A DNA stretch of 64,000 nt from Larix kaempferi. Taxonomy: Eukaryota > Streptophyta > Pinopsida > Pinales > Pinaceae. This document shows, in pieces, positions 1-10,208 of the stretch (its first letter is position 1; every line of letters starts with the position of its first letter). The notes under the pieces were generated by a model. The model was not told the DNA's origin. It searched no databases and saw nothing but the letters and a program-made list of their open reading frames with translations. The DNA lies in the NCBI GenBank assembly GCA_027924585.1, contig BSBM01000386.1, positions 6,030,501 through 6,094,500 on the forward strand, written 5' to 3'. Made by a program: the position numbers and the translations under genes.

Positions 1-1918
1 TTGAACCATGTATTTTTCTTTTGTCCAAATTTCCATGAACTTATCAATGAGAGAGTGATCCTTCATGTGTTGAATCCAATCCCTCAATTTCTCAAATTTT
101 ATTTGCATTGATGGTATCTGTTCCGATTTAGGGATACAGTGACTCAGTCCTCTACTAATCCTCCTTCCCTAAGGCCCTACCTATTCCATTTGAGATATGC
201 TCGAAATAAATCCTCCCTTCCCTAGAAATGATTGACCTCCCTAGATCTCTGAGTCTTGCTTGCTTCTCTCCACCTTTTCGCATGGGGAGGGAAATCCTTC
301 CCCTTGACCTTTTCCATGACTTTGCTTCACTGGGGAAGCCATCCATAACAAAACCCTCCAAGTGGAGAATATTCCTTCCAAAAACCTTTCACGCAAACCC
401 TCAGATGCCAATCCTTAATATCCCAATATATTTTCAAAATTTGGGCAATGTTGACAGTGGAATAATCCTCTTGATCCTTCAACCATCACACTCTATATGT
501 GTATGCATCAGTTTTAAATTTCAATTTCAATTTGTGAACAACTTAAGTTGACACCAATTTTTCTAAATTACCACCATCAATAATTAAATTACAACACATA
601 GCTTCAATGTTACATTTTTTCTAAGGGGTGCATTCCTCTATCATAGTCCTATTTCAACCTCTTTCTTAGACTACAACAATACCTTCTCCATCATCAATTT
701 TTCTTCGTGCACTGCCCTCAAATGCACCACCTCAATTATTAATACCATTGGTTCTACTTTATCAATATGAGTTCTTCCATCCTGTCTTCTTCCATGTTTT
801 CAAATTTCTATGCATGAAATGACCATATGGCCTTGCATTCCACATCTGTAGAAAGCAACTTGAAATTTCCCTCCTCTACCTCTACCTCTCAGTGATTGGC
901 CTCTTCCTTTACCAACATTAACTTCCAATACGATGATCCACAACACTAGAGATGCTTTCATTATCCTCCACATTTTTTTGTCTTTCTATTTTCCTCTTCT
1001 ATACCCTAAACTTTTCTTGTGCTCCATTATTTCCTCAAGAATTTATCCTCAATACTCAAAATTACTTGGTAAGCCTCTTCCACGAAATGGAAATTCAAAA
1101 TATTGAACTATTCTTGAATGGAATAACTTAAAGCATTTACATACATATAATCGATGTTGGACTCTCCTCATTCTTCCTAGACTTTAGATAAATTCAGTTA
1201 AACTCCTATGTGTATGTACTATTATTGACATATTTGATTTTCCCAATTGTACAATATTCTTAACAAATTAAAAGCATAATCCACAAATATTGAAAATTCA
1301 TTCTTAACTCTGACACCATCCTATCCTATATTTTGATCTCCTCTCTTCCATAACTTCCTATTTTCACATGTAACTTATCCCACCATAAATAAGTACTTTT
1401 AAATTTTGTATCTACAAGGATAACCCTCCTAGGATATCTAATCAACTATATTTTAAATAAAGTTTTCCATTTCTCCTATCTAATATGTTAATTCGTTGGT
1501 ATTTAAACTTCCAAAATATGCATGATTATCAAGTTTAGATTCACCTCTGATGCAACTAAATGTTTTGATTATTCTCTCTTTCACTGTCATCTACACTTTT
1601 GTTTCTTCTCATAGAGTCTCTGATCCCACTTTAATCACTAATGTATTGCACCACATGTGTGATACTTCTGTCTAGGATAACTCCTTGGAATCCATTCTAG
1701 TCTTCATTATCCTCATCATCGTTGTAAGATCATTCACATGTTTTGCACTCTGTGACTTGTTGGGTATTCCATGAACTCTTCCTCTATTTCCCATCGCTGT
1801 GATTATGCTTTAATATATCTTCTTATATGCTCACCAACTTCACCAACATTAGCATTCTACTCAAATATAATACCCAGATATCTTTGTTCCTGTTGAGTCC
1901 CAACCATAAATGCATCCC
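1..1918 (-). pseudogene. gag-pol: Ty3/gypsy gag-protease remnant, cut by the window edge
   Basis: This is the 5' coding part of a minus-strand LTR retrotransposon, running leftwards from its primer-binding site at 1919-1930. On the minus strand near 812-852 I read a CCHC-type zinc knuckle (YRCGMQGHMVISC) whose first cysteine has become Phe. At about 541-605 there is a protease-like stretch, NIEAMCCNLIIDGGN, where the usual D-S/T-G reads D-G-G; a stop follows soon after. Gag packages the RNA and the protease matures the polyprotein. No open frame is longer than about 110 codons and stops occur in every frame, so it is dead. RT and integrase would lie left of base 1. Ty3/gypsy is inferred from gag and protease style and the Met primer site; the lineage is not clear. 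Confidence 0.65.
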
Positions 1919-1930
1919 ACTCTGATACCA
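1919..1930 (-). other. Primer-binding site, initiator-tRNA-Met type
   Basis: On the minus strand this reads TGGTATCAGAGT, one base from the common plant site TGGTATCAGAGC that pairs with the 3' end of initiator tRNA-Met. Two bases separate it from an LTR ending in CAACA on the minus strand. It fixes the element's orientation: LTR to the right, coding region to the left. Confidence 0.8.
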
Positions 1931-1932
1931 CT

Positions 1933-2530
1933 TGTTGCATAGAGACTATGTCAACTTGCAAATCAAAGTAAAATCCTAGCAAAACAAAGCCATTTAGATT
2001 TCATAAATCTCTATAATAAGGATCCATCACACATAGTAATAATTAAAAACAATTAATTATGTAGAAATGAACCATAACACAACTTTACAAATTTTACTAA
2101 TGAAATTATCCAAGCCCTTGAGCTTGCATTTCAATAATTGGAGGAGACTACTATTGTCTCTTACTTATATAGGATCAACAACACTACAACCACTCTTTTT
2201 TTTTGCTACAATTCCTCAAGAAAAAACATTTCATTGAGCATATATATCCACCACCACAATCATAAACTAGAGATTTTCCTCAAAGAATAAAGGTGTCTTT
2301 CTTAGTGACCAATAAACAAATTTAGATGTGACAATTTAAAGGTGAATCGATTCACCATTTCAACTGCCATCAAATGAGTTTATTAATGGATCAAACCATT
2401 TCATGTTCTCTCAGGATTTCACAGTGTGATGGTTTTCTCTCCATGGTTTCTAAATTCACTGTGTTAAGGAGGGACTTATTGATGTTTTAGACCTACGATA
2501 CACAGTCCATCTTGAAGATATGTGCAAAAT
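1933..2530 (-). mobile_element. 5' LTR of the left-end minus-strand gypsy element (outer end uncertain)
   Basis: The inner end is well placed, because the plus strand reads TGTTGCATAG directly beside the primer-binding site. A TATA-like box (CCTATATAAG, minus strand) lies at 2164-2173, so the stretch from there to 1933 fits the transcribed R-U5 part. The outer U3 end has no partner LTR in the window, so 2530 is only a working limit. The 16-bp palindrome at 2341-2356 lies in the presumed U3. Confidence 0.45.
2341..2356. repeat. Perfect 16-bp palindrome GGTGAATCGATTCACC
   Basis: The 16 bases equal their own reverse complement. The palindrome lies about 170 bp upstream of the TATA-like box of the minus-strand LTR, so a dimeric protein-binding site is possible but unproven. 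Confidence 0.6.
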
Positions 2531-3612
2531 GTAATTTCCAAGAGTTTGGCCAGTATGATTAATATTAATGTTGTTTAGTGATAAGTATGAAAGTCGGTTT
2601 AGTTTTAAATGAAATATTTATAATTAAGTAAAAGTATGACTGACTATGTATAAGAATATTATTAATTAATTATTTGGATTATTTATTAATTATCAATGTT
2701 ATCATAATGTTGATCTTATAATATTAAATTAATTTTAATTATAGTATTGATAGTTAAATTGAAATTTGTGCAATAATTAAAATGAATTATTAAATTTATT
2801 ATGATGGTTTAATAATTAAAATTATTAATATTAATTTTTTAAAATTAAATTTTATGTTTATTAATTCAAATAAAATTAAAAATTATTATAATTATTAATT
2901 AAAATTAATTATTATTACCCTAATATTATTATTAAATTATTAATTTTTATTTTAAGTTTTATGATAGGATAATAGGGGAAAGGAAGGAAAAGGTTAAGGA
3001 GATAAGGGTACATGATAAAATGATAATGGGTAAAGGTTAGGGGATAATGGATGTAAGGAATCTTGTCTGAGGGGAAGCCAAGATTTGCTAAGGAATGAAT
3101 CTCGTCTAACGAGGGGAAGCCATAAATTCCTCCAAAGTGTTATTGTTCCCATATTTTGTAATTATGTTAGTTGTTCATTTCATTCTCATGTATGTGTGAT
3201 GCCACAACTTAAATTATATTATATTATTTTATTTTGTCTTTTCTTGATTCACCTTTTCATATTTCAATGTGATGGAAAATATGTCCCAACTCCACTATAA
3301 ATTGTTGTAGCATAATAATAGATTCTTTCATAAAAATACCTATATTTAAACTAAGAGGCAATCAATACTAGCTCCCTAAACCCATGAATTATCATCACAA
3401 CTCAATCTCTAAGTTTGTAGGTTTGAGGGACATGGATACATTTATTCTTAGACATTCAGCTTGATGGCATGCTTCAAGGCTATCGAATGAAATTTATTAA
3501 TGGATAGGTAGTAATGGTTGTAGTAGCTTCTATAAAATCTATGAAAGCATCATGAAATCAACATTAACTATTGAAATAACATGAGATGTGTAGGGTATTT
3601 AGCTTGGGAATT
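2531..3612. other. AT-rich spacer, no gene seen
   Basis: About 2580-2960 is extremely AT-rich and built of taat/attaat-like words. The rest is ordinary non-coding sequence apart from a short repeat pair at 3056-3122. A 71-codon open frame at 3085-3300 has no recognisable features. The right edge is the abrupt start of homology to the LTR of element G, at a TA-rich stretch near 3613. Confidence 0.6.
3056..3122 (+). repeat. Two imperfect copies of a ~25-30 bp direct repeat
   Basis: AAGGAATCTTGTCTGA followed by GGGGAAGCCA (from 3056) recurs from 3091 as AAGGAATGAATCTCGTCTAA followed by CGAGGGGAAGCCA. The shared core is GAATC(T/C)(T/C)GTCT...GAGGGGAAGCCA. I do not recognise the family. Confidence 0.55.
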
Positions 3613-4651
3613 GAGTATATATATATATATAAATGAAACTGTAGATATATAAATATTGGTTTATGTTCAAATACATTAACTCTATTAAGTTAATAATCAA
3701 GCAAATCATATACAAATCCAAGGGTTTCGATAGGAGTTCAAGAACAAACAACATAGCTAAAAAGTATTCAAAGATATAGTGATACATTGCAAACAGAGCC
3801 ACGATTGCAACCTTATGGATGACCACAGGTTAAATTACAATATTCGTATGAATACCTTACTAAGACAAATGAACAACACCGTTCAATGTTAACAAAGTCG
3901 TATCACTCTGAAGCTTACTTGCAATATGATTTACCATCGTTGCAAGGGTTTAGAAATGAGATCCACAAGGCTTGTTCTTACAGGAAAATAAATGAGGATA
4001 ACAAGTGTTTGCAAAGCCGTAGGGCTCATTTGTTTAGAAAACCATATCAACAAACACTAACAAGTGTCGTGAGGCCATACATTGAACAAGGTCGAAGATT
4101 TTAAATAGTAACATCATTATATAAACAAATAGAGCCGAATGGCTTCAAACACAAAATCATTAACAAGGTTTAAGTGCTCAACGATAACCGCATCTTTTTA
4201 TTCAAGTTGTGGACGAAAATCATATTTACAAACTCAGAAACAAACTCACTCTTTTATAGAGCTGAATGGCTAGTATTTAATGCACAAAGATGGAATGCCG
4301 AAAGACTCCACTCTTGTTTTTATTATTCATAACAAAACTTATGGAAGTCGTTATCTATCCCTAAGAAACTTAATGCGTAGAGGAAAGCAATATACATTTG
4401 AGAGAATAGAACAGGAGTCGTAGACACCATCGGGAGTTTCACAGCAAGGAAACACTGTGTTCCCAGTTCCACTACCATCGCCTTTTGAGACCCGAAATTA
4501 CCTCTTCAATCAAGTGATGAATACCGTTAGGGTTAACCAACTTGTAGTTAATAAATACTTAGTTCATAATGATAAAAAGGAAAAAATGAAATTAAGGTTT
4601 CCCTTAGGGTCACAGATGCCGACAAGGAAGCGAAACCTTTACCTCCATTCT
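3613..4651 (+). mobile_element. Element G, 5' LTR, first surviving segment
   Basis: Closely matches 57028-57420 plus 60564-61200 of the 3' LTR, including the shared words GGGTTTCGATAGGAGTTC and GGCTCATTTGTTTAGAAAAC. The ~1.4 kb found before 57028 in the 3' LTR has no counterpart here; homology starts abruptly at a TA-rich run. The last five bases (ATTCT, 4647-4651) are the left target duplication of element A. Confidence 0.85.
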
Positions 4652-6916
4652 TGTTGGTGTTTATTATGTGCTAAATAATTCCAATATTTAAATTATCAAC
4701 CCGAGGAGGGAGCTTATGAGATGCAATCAATATATGTGTAGGATTGAAGGCTTGAACTAACCTAAGATGACTAAAGATGTAAATGCGCTAACATGCAACT
4801 ATATGATTTTAAACTACATACATGACTTTCATAATTCAAATGCAAGAATTTATTCTATCTATGAAAACAGGAAACTGATTACCAAATGAAGCAAGTAGAA
4901 AACTTAATAAATATGTTTAACTGAATTGTAGTTGATTATGGAAACAAGTAGAAAACTTGATAAAGATATTTAATATTAATCCAAATCTTAAAACATGAAC
5001 ATCTTTATTAAATAGAAACTATCAAGCTAAAACAACTTGGAAAAATGAATTATTAAACTATTACTGGAAAAGCAAACTATCTAGAAACAAGATTAATAAG
5101 TTCAAAACAGTAACTAATTAGCAAAACAGAACTACAGATCTGAACTTTGGAAGAAGGATGAGAAGAGGATAAGGAGGAAGTAAAGAAGAAGAAAATAATG
5201 ACAGAACATAATTAGAAACTTTAAATAGCAAGAAGCGAGATTGGATTACATCTAAAACTATTAAGGAGGAACAGGAAGAATGATGAGTGGAAGGCAGAAG
5301 AAATTGGATTTTGAAGAAGGCCTAAAACAATGCAAAAAACACACAGGTTCGAATGATGATCCGAACGTCGGTCTAAATGGTGGTCCGAATGACAGTCTGA
5401 ATGGAGGAAAATGTTTTAAAGTGAGGGAAAGAAGAGTTTTGGATGATTTAAGTACCAACTGGCTTTATGCAAATGATCCTACAGTGCAAGGGAAGGAATG
5501 GAGATATTATTTAGAAGCTAAGCTAATAAGGAATTATCTACTCTAATAATTATCTAGGTAGATGAATTGTTTCTATGAGATATAGGAAGAAGGTTAAGAT
5601 GGAAGAAGAGGGAGTTAACCTACAGCAGGTAGGAAGAAGAACTAAAAGAGGGGAAGAAGGGAGAGAGAGCAATGATAACTATGGAGGAATTTGGAAGCAA
5701 TATATAATTATAATGATGGAAGAAGGATTGAAAACAAATTACAAACTAGCAAACTGTTGGTCGACCATTTCTTAATTCAAAAGAAGAGAGATTATATTAA
5801 CAGCATAATATTAATTACAGAGGATTGAGGATGACCTACACAGGAAAAACGAAGTTAATTATATGCATAGGAAAATAAACTAGTTAATTGCGGAAAAGAA
5901 ATGCAGAAAAAGATAAATAAAACCTACGGTTGATGAGGTGCCCTTCCAAGCAATCAGAGGGTGAACTAGATTAGCTTGAATGACTATTAGAAGAGCATCA
6001 ACGTACTGAAACTTCCATTAATCTGAGAAAATTACATAATAGTTTATGCAGAAGTAATTGCTATCTCATGTCTATTCCTACGCTATCTAATCTTACACAT
6101 CTCTGTGTTTCTCCAAAGGAGGCATTTATTTATAAGTTACAATGGTTGAGAGGGTCGACAGAGTCGACCTCTCTAATAATAGAAGTGTTTAAATGATTGT
6201 AACTGTTGATTTAATTGATACATGCCAACGCAAGGAGCGTTCTTTAGACTTTGACGGGGTTGGTTCCTTCACATGGCAGCTACAACATCGATCTAACTCA
6301 GACGTGGATGAACAGTGTGCTAGCGGACTGAATCGTGGGCAGGCGGGCTCCTTCCAGAACGACGGCGTGCAAGAGTTGAGCAGACGTGTGTGATTCCAGG
6401 CTGAATGCATAGGAAAATCAGAGTTGAAGCGTGGACATGGGGAAGAGGTGTGCTGTCGAGCTTGGAGGGCCTGGGGACGAATCTTCTAAAACCAAAGCTC
6501 CTTAACCGTGACCACCACGTGGCTAACAGAACCCACGTGCCCATTTTTGCTTTTAATGGCCAGAGATATGCCAACCGTGGATGTCGTGGGCTGAATGGAA
6601 GGCAGAACAATGAGCTGAACGTGTTTAAACTTAGCAACATAAGCACGTGATCTGAATGAAGGGCCATTTACAAAACACAGCCTGTCAATTAAAATGTAGA
6701 TGCCAATTATGCCCATAAAATGTCACTTAAACATAAATAAATCATAGTATAACGAAATATGAACAAGATTTGCATATTAAGTAAATAAATGCATACCAGG
6801 GCTATTCAATGGGCTCAATGGCAAAGAAAACAACTATATATAGCAAAAATGATAAAAATAACACCATTTATAGTAGATTTATTGATAAAAAATAGTAACA
6901 AAAATGGACGTCAACA
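4652..6916 (-). mobile_element. Element A, 3' LTR (left copy)
   Basis: Starts TGTTGGTGTT and ends GACGTCAACA, with the expected TG...CA ends. It aligns along its length with 10209-12473. It contains an antisense 88-codon open frame (5280-5546, plus strand) that is also open in the other LTR. It also contains repeated GAATG-type words and the paired GTCGAC motif just upstream of a minus-strand TATA box. Confidence 0.88.
6124..6176 (-). promoter_or_regulatory. LTR promoter of element A: TATA box plus paired GTCGAC motif
   Basis: On the minus strand CTTATAAATAAATG gives a good TATA box (about 6124-6137). Some 20-40 bp upstream sit two GTCGAC hexamers (6154-6159 and 6163-6168) in the near-palindrome GAGAGGTCGAC-TCT-GTCGACCCTCTC. 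A similar pair occurs in the related solo LTR (58627-58650, TATA at 58671). The right LTR has a decayed version near 11708-11725. Promoter function is inferred from position and conservation. Confidence 0.55.
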
Positions 6917-6928
6917 CTCCCCCAATCC
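6917..6928 (-). other. Polypurine tract of element A
   Basis: On the minus strand GGATTGGGGGAG directly precedes the LTR start TGTTGACGTCC. This is the standard position for the plus-strand primer of reverse transcription and it confirms the minus orientation. Confidence 0.75.
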
Positions 6929-8461
6929 AAAGATATGCCAGGTCCCACTGAGCAAAGAGAAAAAGAAATAAGGAGGAAGTGGATGCGGCTAGATGGACTC
7001 AAAAAGGATGAGAGTGAGCAGAGTGATGGTGAGGATCAAGCAAGGCTCAGTTTTAAAACAAGGTCCAATTGAATTTTTGAAAAATCATGAGACAAAAATT
7101 TGGCACATTAAACGATCACGTCATTATTCAGAATTTTTGAAACGTGTACCATAATAAAGATGTGTGCGTTAAAGGATTCATATGGTCTGTGAAATATTCA
7201 ACCATGTCCAAAGTAAACTTCGGATAGGTTGAAAGAAAATTTTCATCATGGGATTATAACATAGTGCATTAAAAATCATGATGATCTTTGATGAATAAAA
7301 TGATGGTTCGCATGTTGATTTTGTTGCATATAACTTAATGAAAAGTTAAAACCATATGATAACCAGATAATAATTCTAAAAATTGCAATAATGCATGATT
7401 AATTGATTCATTTCGTGAAGTCGAGATGAATTAAAGGAATGAGATCATGTGCAGAGATGATATTTGATTAATCCTTGATATGGTTAGTCAATTAGATTCA
7501 TCAATAAAATTTCAAAAATTAACTTCCTTAGCACACTTAATCATGATTTTATAAGCTATGGTTTCATTTAGATCATCATTCATTCGATTCATTCAACCCT
7601 TCATACAGACCATTTGTCTGTACAAGATGTGCTTGCTGGATCTGATTGCTGCTGATTATGCAGAAAATTTTTGAGGCTGCCAGCACACAAAAGGATGATG
7701 TAAACCTGCTTTTTTGAAATTTTTAGTCGCTCTTCTTTGTTCAACAAGGATGAGAACAATTTTTTTTTCTTTCTTCTGTTACTTGCATTATTCCTTAAAC
7801 AATAGATTATTGTATAAGAACTTTATTTGTATTATAAATAAATGGAAAAATAGAAGCGATTTTGAATCCTAGTAAGCAGATAAAATAGAAATAATTTTGA
7901 ATCCTCCCCCAAACCGAAGGAATGGCACGTCCTCGAGCCATTAATACCAAGTTGTATGCTTCTTATGTAAACATTCTGGATCAACATCAATCAATATGAA
8001 ATCCTAAAAACATCATTATTCTAAAAACTAGAACTTTTTGAGAAAAAGATGTATTCATGATATGACCAAAACAATATCATACTAAGTCAAATTCTTTAAT
8101 ATATGAAAATTCATCAGTTTATGCTCATGAAGACCACATAAATAATAATAGTGTAAAAGATGAGAAAAATGCCATAGGAAAAACTAGTCGTCCATGACTC
8201 ATTGTAAAGATCTCTTGTCATCCAAAGAATATAGATAAGGTTCAACGTAATGTTTGTGAGATCTACTATAATTATGGGTCCCATTTCTAGGATAATCATA
8301 TCCTAGGTATTTGTTTGAATTAGATGACAGGGTCCAAGTCCAACTTACAGCCATTATCTAATGACAGTATAAACAATCATCCTAAACATGTGTTTGTATA
8401 CTCAGGTTTTTTATGAGCTATGTGAATAGAAATGCATTAACCAAACCTCTTTTACCCGATA

Positions 8462-8660
8462 TTGACCCGCTTCTAGCAGGCCTGTTCAGTACCTCGGCGG
8501 GTTTATCTTGGTACCATGCAAGCATAGCCCTGCTGCCAGTGAGCGTGTTCAGTACCCCGCCAGGTTTACTTTCCTTTACCGAGCTTCCTTGTTTAAGATT
8601 TTACTTAGCATGGACCCACTGCCAGCGAGCCTGTTCAGTACCCCAGCGGGTTTGCTTTGT
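8462..8660 (+). repeat. Three imperfect copies of a ~45-bp GC-rich repeat
   Basis: Copies begin near 8466, 8528 and 8612. Each contains a version of CTGCCAGCGAGCCTGTTCAG followed by TACCCCGGCGGGTTT. The two longer spacers both include a word like AGCATGG. Spacing is irregular (about 62 and 84 bp), so this is a degenerate tandem array in element A. Confidence 0.65.
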
Positions 8661-8664
8661 ATAA

Positions 8665-8666
<2 letters not shown>

Positions 8667-8710
<44 letters not shown>
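8667..8710. repeat. (AT)22 microsatellite
   Basis: Forty-four bases of uninterrupted AT dinucleotide inside element A, following directly on the threefold repeat. Confidence 0.95.
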
Positions 8711-8713
<3 letters not shown>

Positions 8714-9247
8714 AAGGAAGTCAGTTGGCACTAGAGTGTGCTAATCCTACTAAACACATAATTCAATATTTGAGCATGAACCTTATGAGCAACTTTATTT
8801 ATAATGGCATAAATTACAGATCATGTCAAAAGATAATAAATTAAAGCTGTTCTTTGACTTCATAGTCTATCTTCTTCATAACAGGTCAGTAATGTTCCCC
8901 ACAAAATAGAAAATATCACCCACTTTTAGGCTACCTTTTAAAGGTTCTTTAGAGACAAGTTTTGATAATGAGTGCAGGATGAACTAGGAGTCCATAGGTG
9001 TAAGATTGAGTTTTGTGGAGATCATAATAATTAAAGTAGGTCTTTGAGTAACTGGTATAATAAGAAATATGCATGTATGATGTAAGATTGCTTTGGTTTA
9101 GTCATTAACATGATCTTATTCTTAGTTTATTTTAAAGGAAAACAGAAAGTGAAGTTGTATGAATATCTAAAGCTAACTAACCACATACAACTTTTTATTT
9201 ATATACATACTATCCTATGCTATCTAAAACAAAGAAAAACCCTGTAT

Positions 9248-9490
9248 TCAAGTGTAAGAACTTTTCCAATGTAACCATGTGCGAAGCAAAATTAAAAACA
9301 TACCTATATCCAAATATGAAAAATTTAAAGCGGTGATTACCTGGATGTGGAGAATCAACCGACTTACTTGCTTTTGCAACAGAAGGTGTTGAATGAAGGA
9401 ATGGTATTGTGGCCTCATTACCTCTTGGAACCATCTTTCGGTGTAATCCTGATACTCATCTTCCTTCCTCATGCTATGCAGATCTTCTTC
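9248..9490 (-). CDS. Unrecognised exon-like open frame in element A
   Basis: Downstream (minus strand) of the 99-codon frame. It opens at Met (9472) with charged residues RKEDEYQDYTERWFQEV and then a hydrophobic part. At about 9345 the minus strand reads CCAG-GTAATC, a plausible splice donor, so only the first ~40 codons may be coding. I know no family for it. It could be degenerate gag or captured host sequence. Confidence 0.25.
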   Translation of the reverse strand, partial: EEDLHSMRKEDEYQDYTERWFQEVMRPQYHSFIQHLLLQKQVSRLILHIQVITALNFSYLDIGMFLILLRTWLHWKSSYT

Positions 9491-9790
9491 TTATAAATGT
9501 TCAAATGCTTGAGGACATGAAAGATCTGTCGGTAGATATGTGGAGAACTCTTCAATATCAGGTCTCTCTCCATCAAATGTAGTCTCCAAGTTTTTGGTTT
9601 TCTTGGCAGATTGGCAAGGAGATTCGGTTTGTATCTTGTGGAATTGTGGTTCTTCTAATATTTTTGGAGAGGCAGATAAATTCTTGACTTCTGTCAAGAT
9701 GTGTTCTTCTTGAGAAGAAGATGTTGCGATCCCAGCTACTGCTAGGATTCGAGAGAGTTCTCTCATGCTGATGGTCACCTCGGAATCCAT
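9491..9790 (-). CDS. Hypothetical 99-aa protein of element A, possible gag start
   Basis: The first sizeable open frame after the tRNA-Asp primer site, starting about 400 bases downstream on the minus strand, where gag normally starts. The protein is polar, begins MDSEVTISMRELSRILAVAG and has no zinc knuckle or transmembrane segment. Its Met is in good position and the frame is open for 99 codons. Gag start, a non-autonomous element protein and captured host exon are all possible. Coding status is unproven. Confidence 0.35.
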   Translation of the reverse strand: MDSEVTISMRELSRILAVAGIATSSSQEEHILTEVKNLSASPKILEEPQFHKIQTESPCQSAKKTKNLETTFDGERPDIEEFSTYLPTDLSCPQAFEHL

Positions 9791-10187
9791 TTTGTCAGTT
9801 GGTAGATCCTACTTCACACATGGATTAATTCCTGGGTTCTTACAGCACGAAATTGTTTTTTATGTGTTTTTAAAAGACTTTAAATTACTAAAACAAATTT
9901 GTGAACTAAAACACACCACACTTGCTGAAAGAATAACACTCCTGAAAGGAAGACAAACTTTATGAAATAAATTACGGAAAATTAAATACTTAGATGCTAG
10001 AAAGGAAATCACACTTGTGCAGAAAGGAACAACAAGGATTTGGGGCAACCCACTAAAGTGGATGCATCAGGCTATTACACTATGGAAAACTGTAGTGATG
10101 TCGTCTTTGTGTCTTACCATTTCCCCTCCCCCTTGCTGTGTAATGTAAAAGCAACCTATATACCTAGACTCCAATCCCTTTAGCACC

Positions 10188-10205
10188 TCCCTGGCAACGG
10201 CGCCA
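10188..10205 (-). other. Primer-binding site, tRNA-Asp type
   Basis: The plus strand TCCCTGGCAACGGCGCCA matches the 3' end of plant tRNA-Asp (TCCCCGGCAACGGCGCCA) at 17 of 18 bases. Three bases separate it from the right LTR. This primer is common in the Tat/Athila group of Ty3/gypsy elements (established knowledge). Confidence 0.88.
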
Positions 10206-10208
10206 AAA

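Larger units (their letters stand above)
6929..9247. other. Element A internal region without recognisable genes
   Basis: No coding domain can be read on either strand. It holds a second polypurine-like stretch on the minus strand (TCGGTTTGGGGGAGG, near 7905-7920), a threefold repeat (8462-8660) and an AT microsatellite (8667-8710). The minus-strand words around 7920-7945 (CTCGAGGACGTGCCATTCC) resemble sequence that follows pol in Tat-group elements, so this may be what is left after loss of pol. That is an inference. Confidence 0.5.

Noticed and set aside
228-551. 107-codon plus-strand open frame at the left end
   Set aside because: Antisense to a decayed gypsy gag-protease region on the minus strand.
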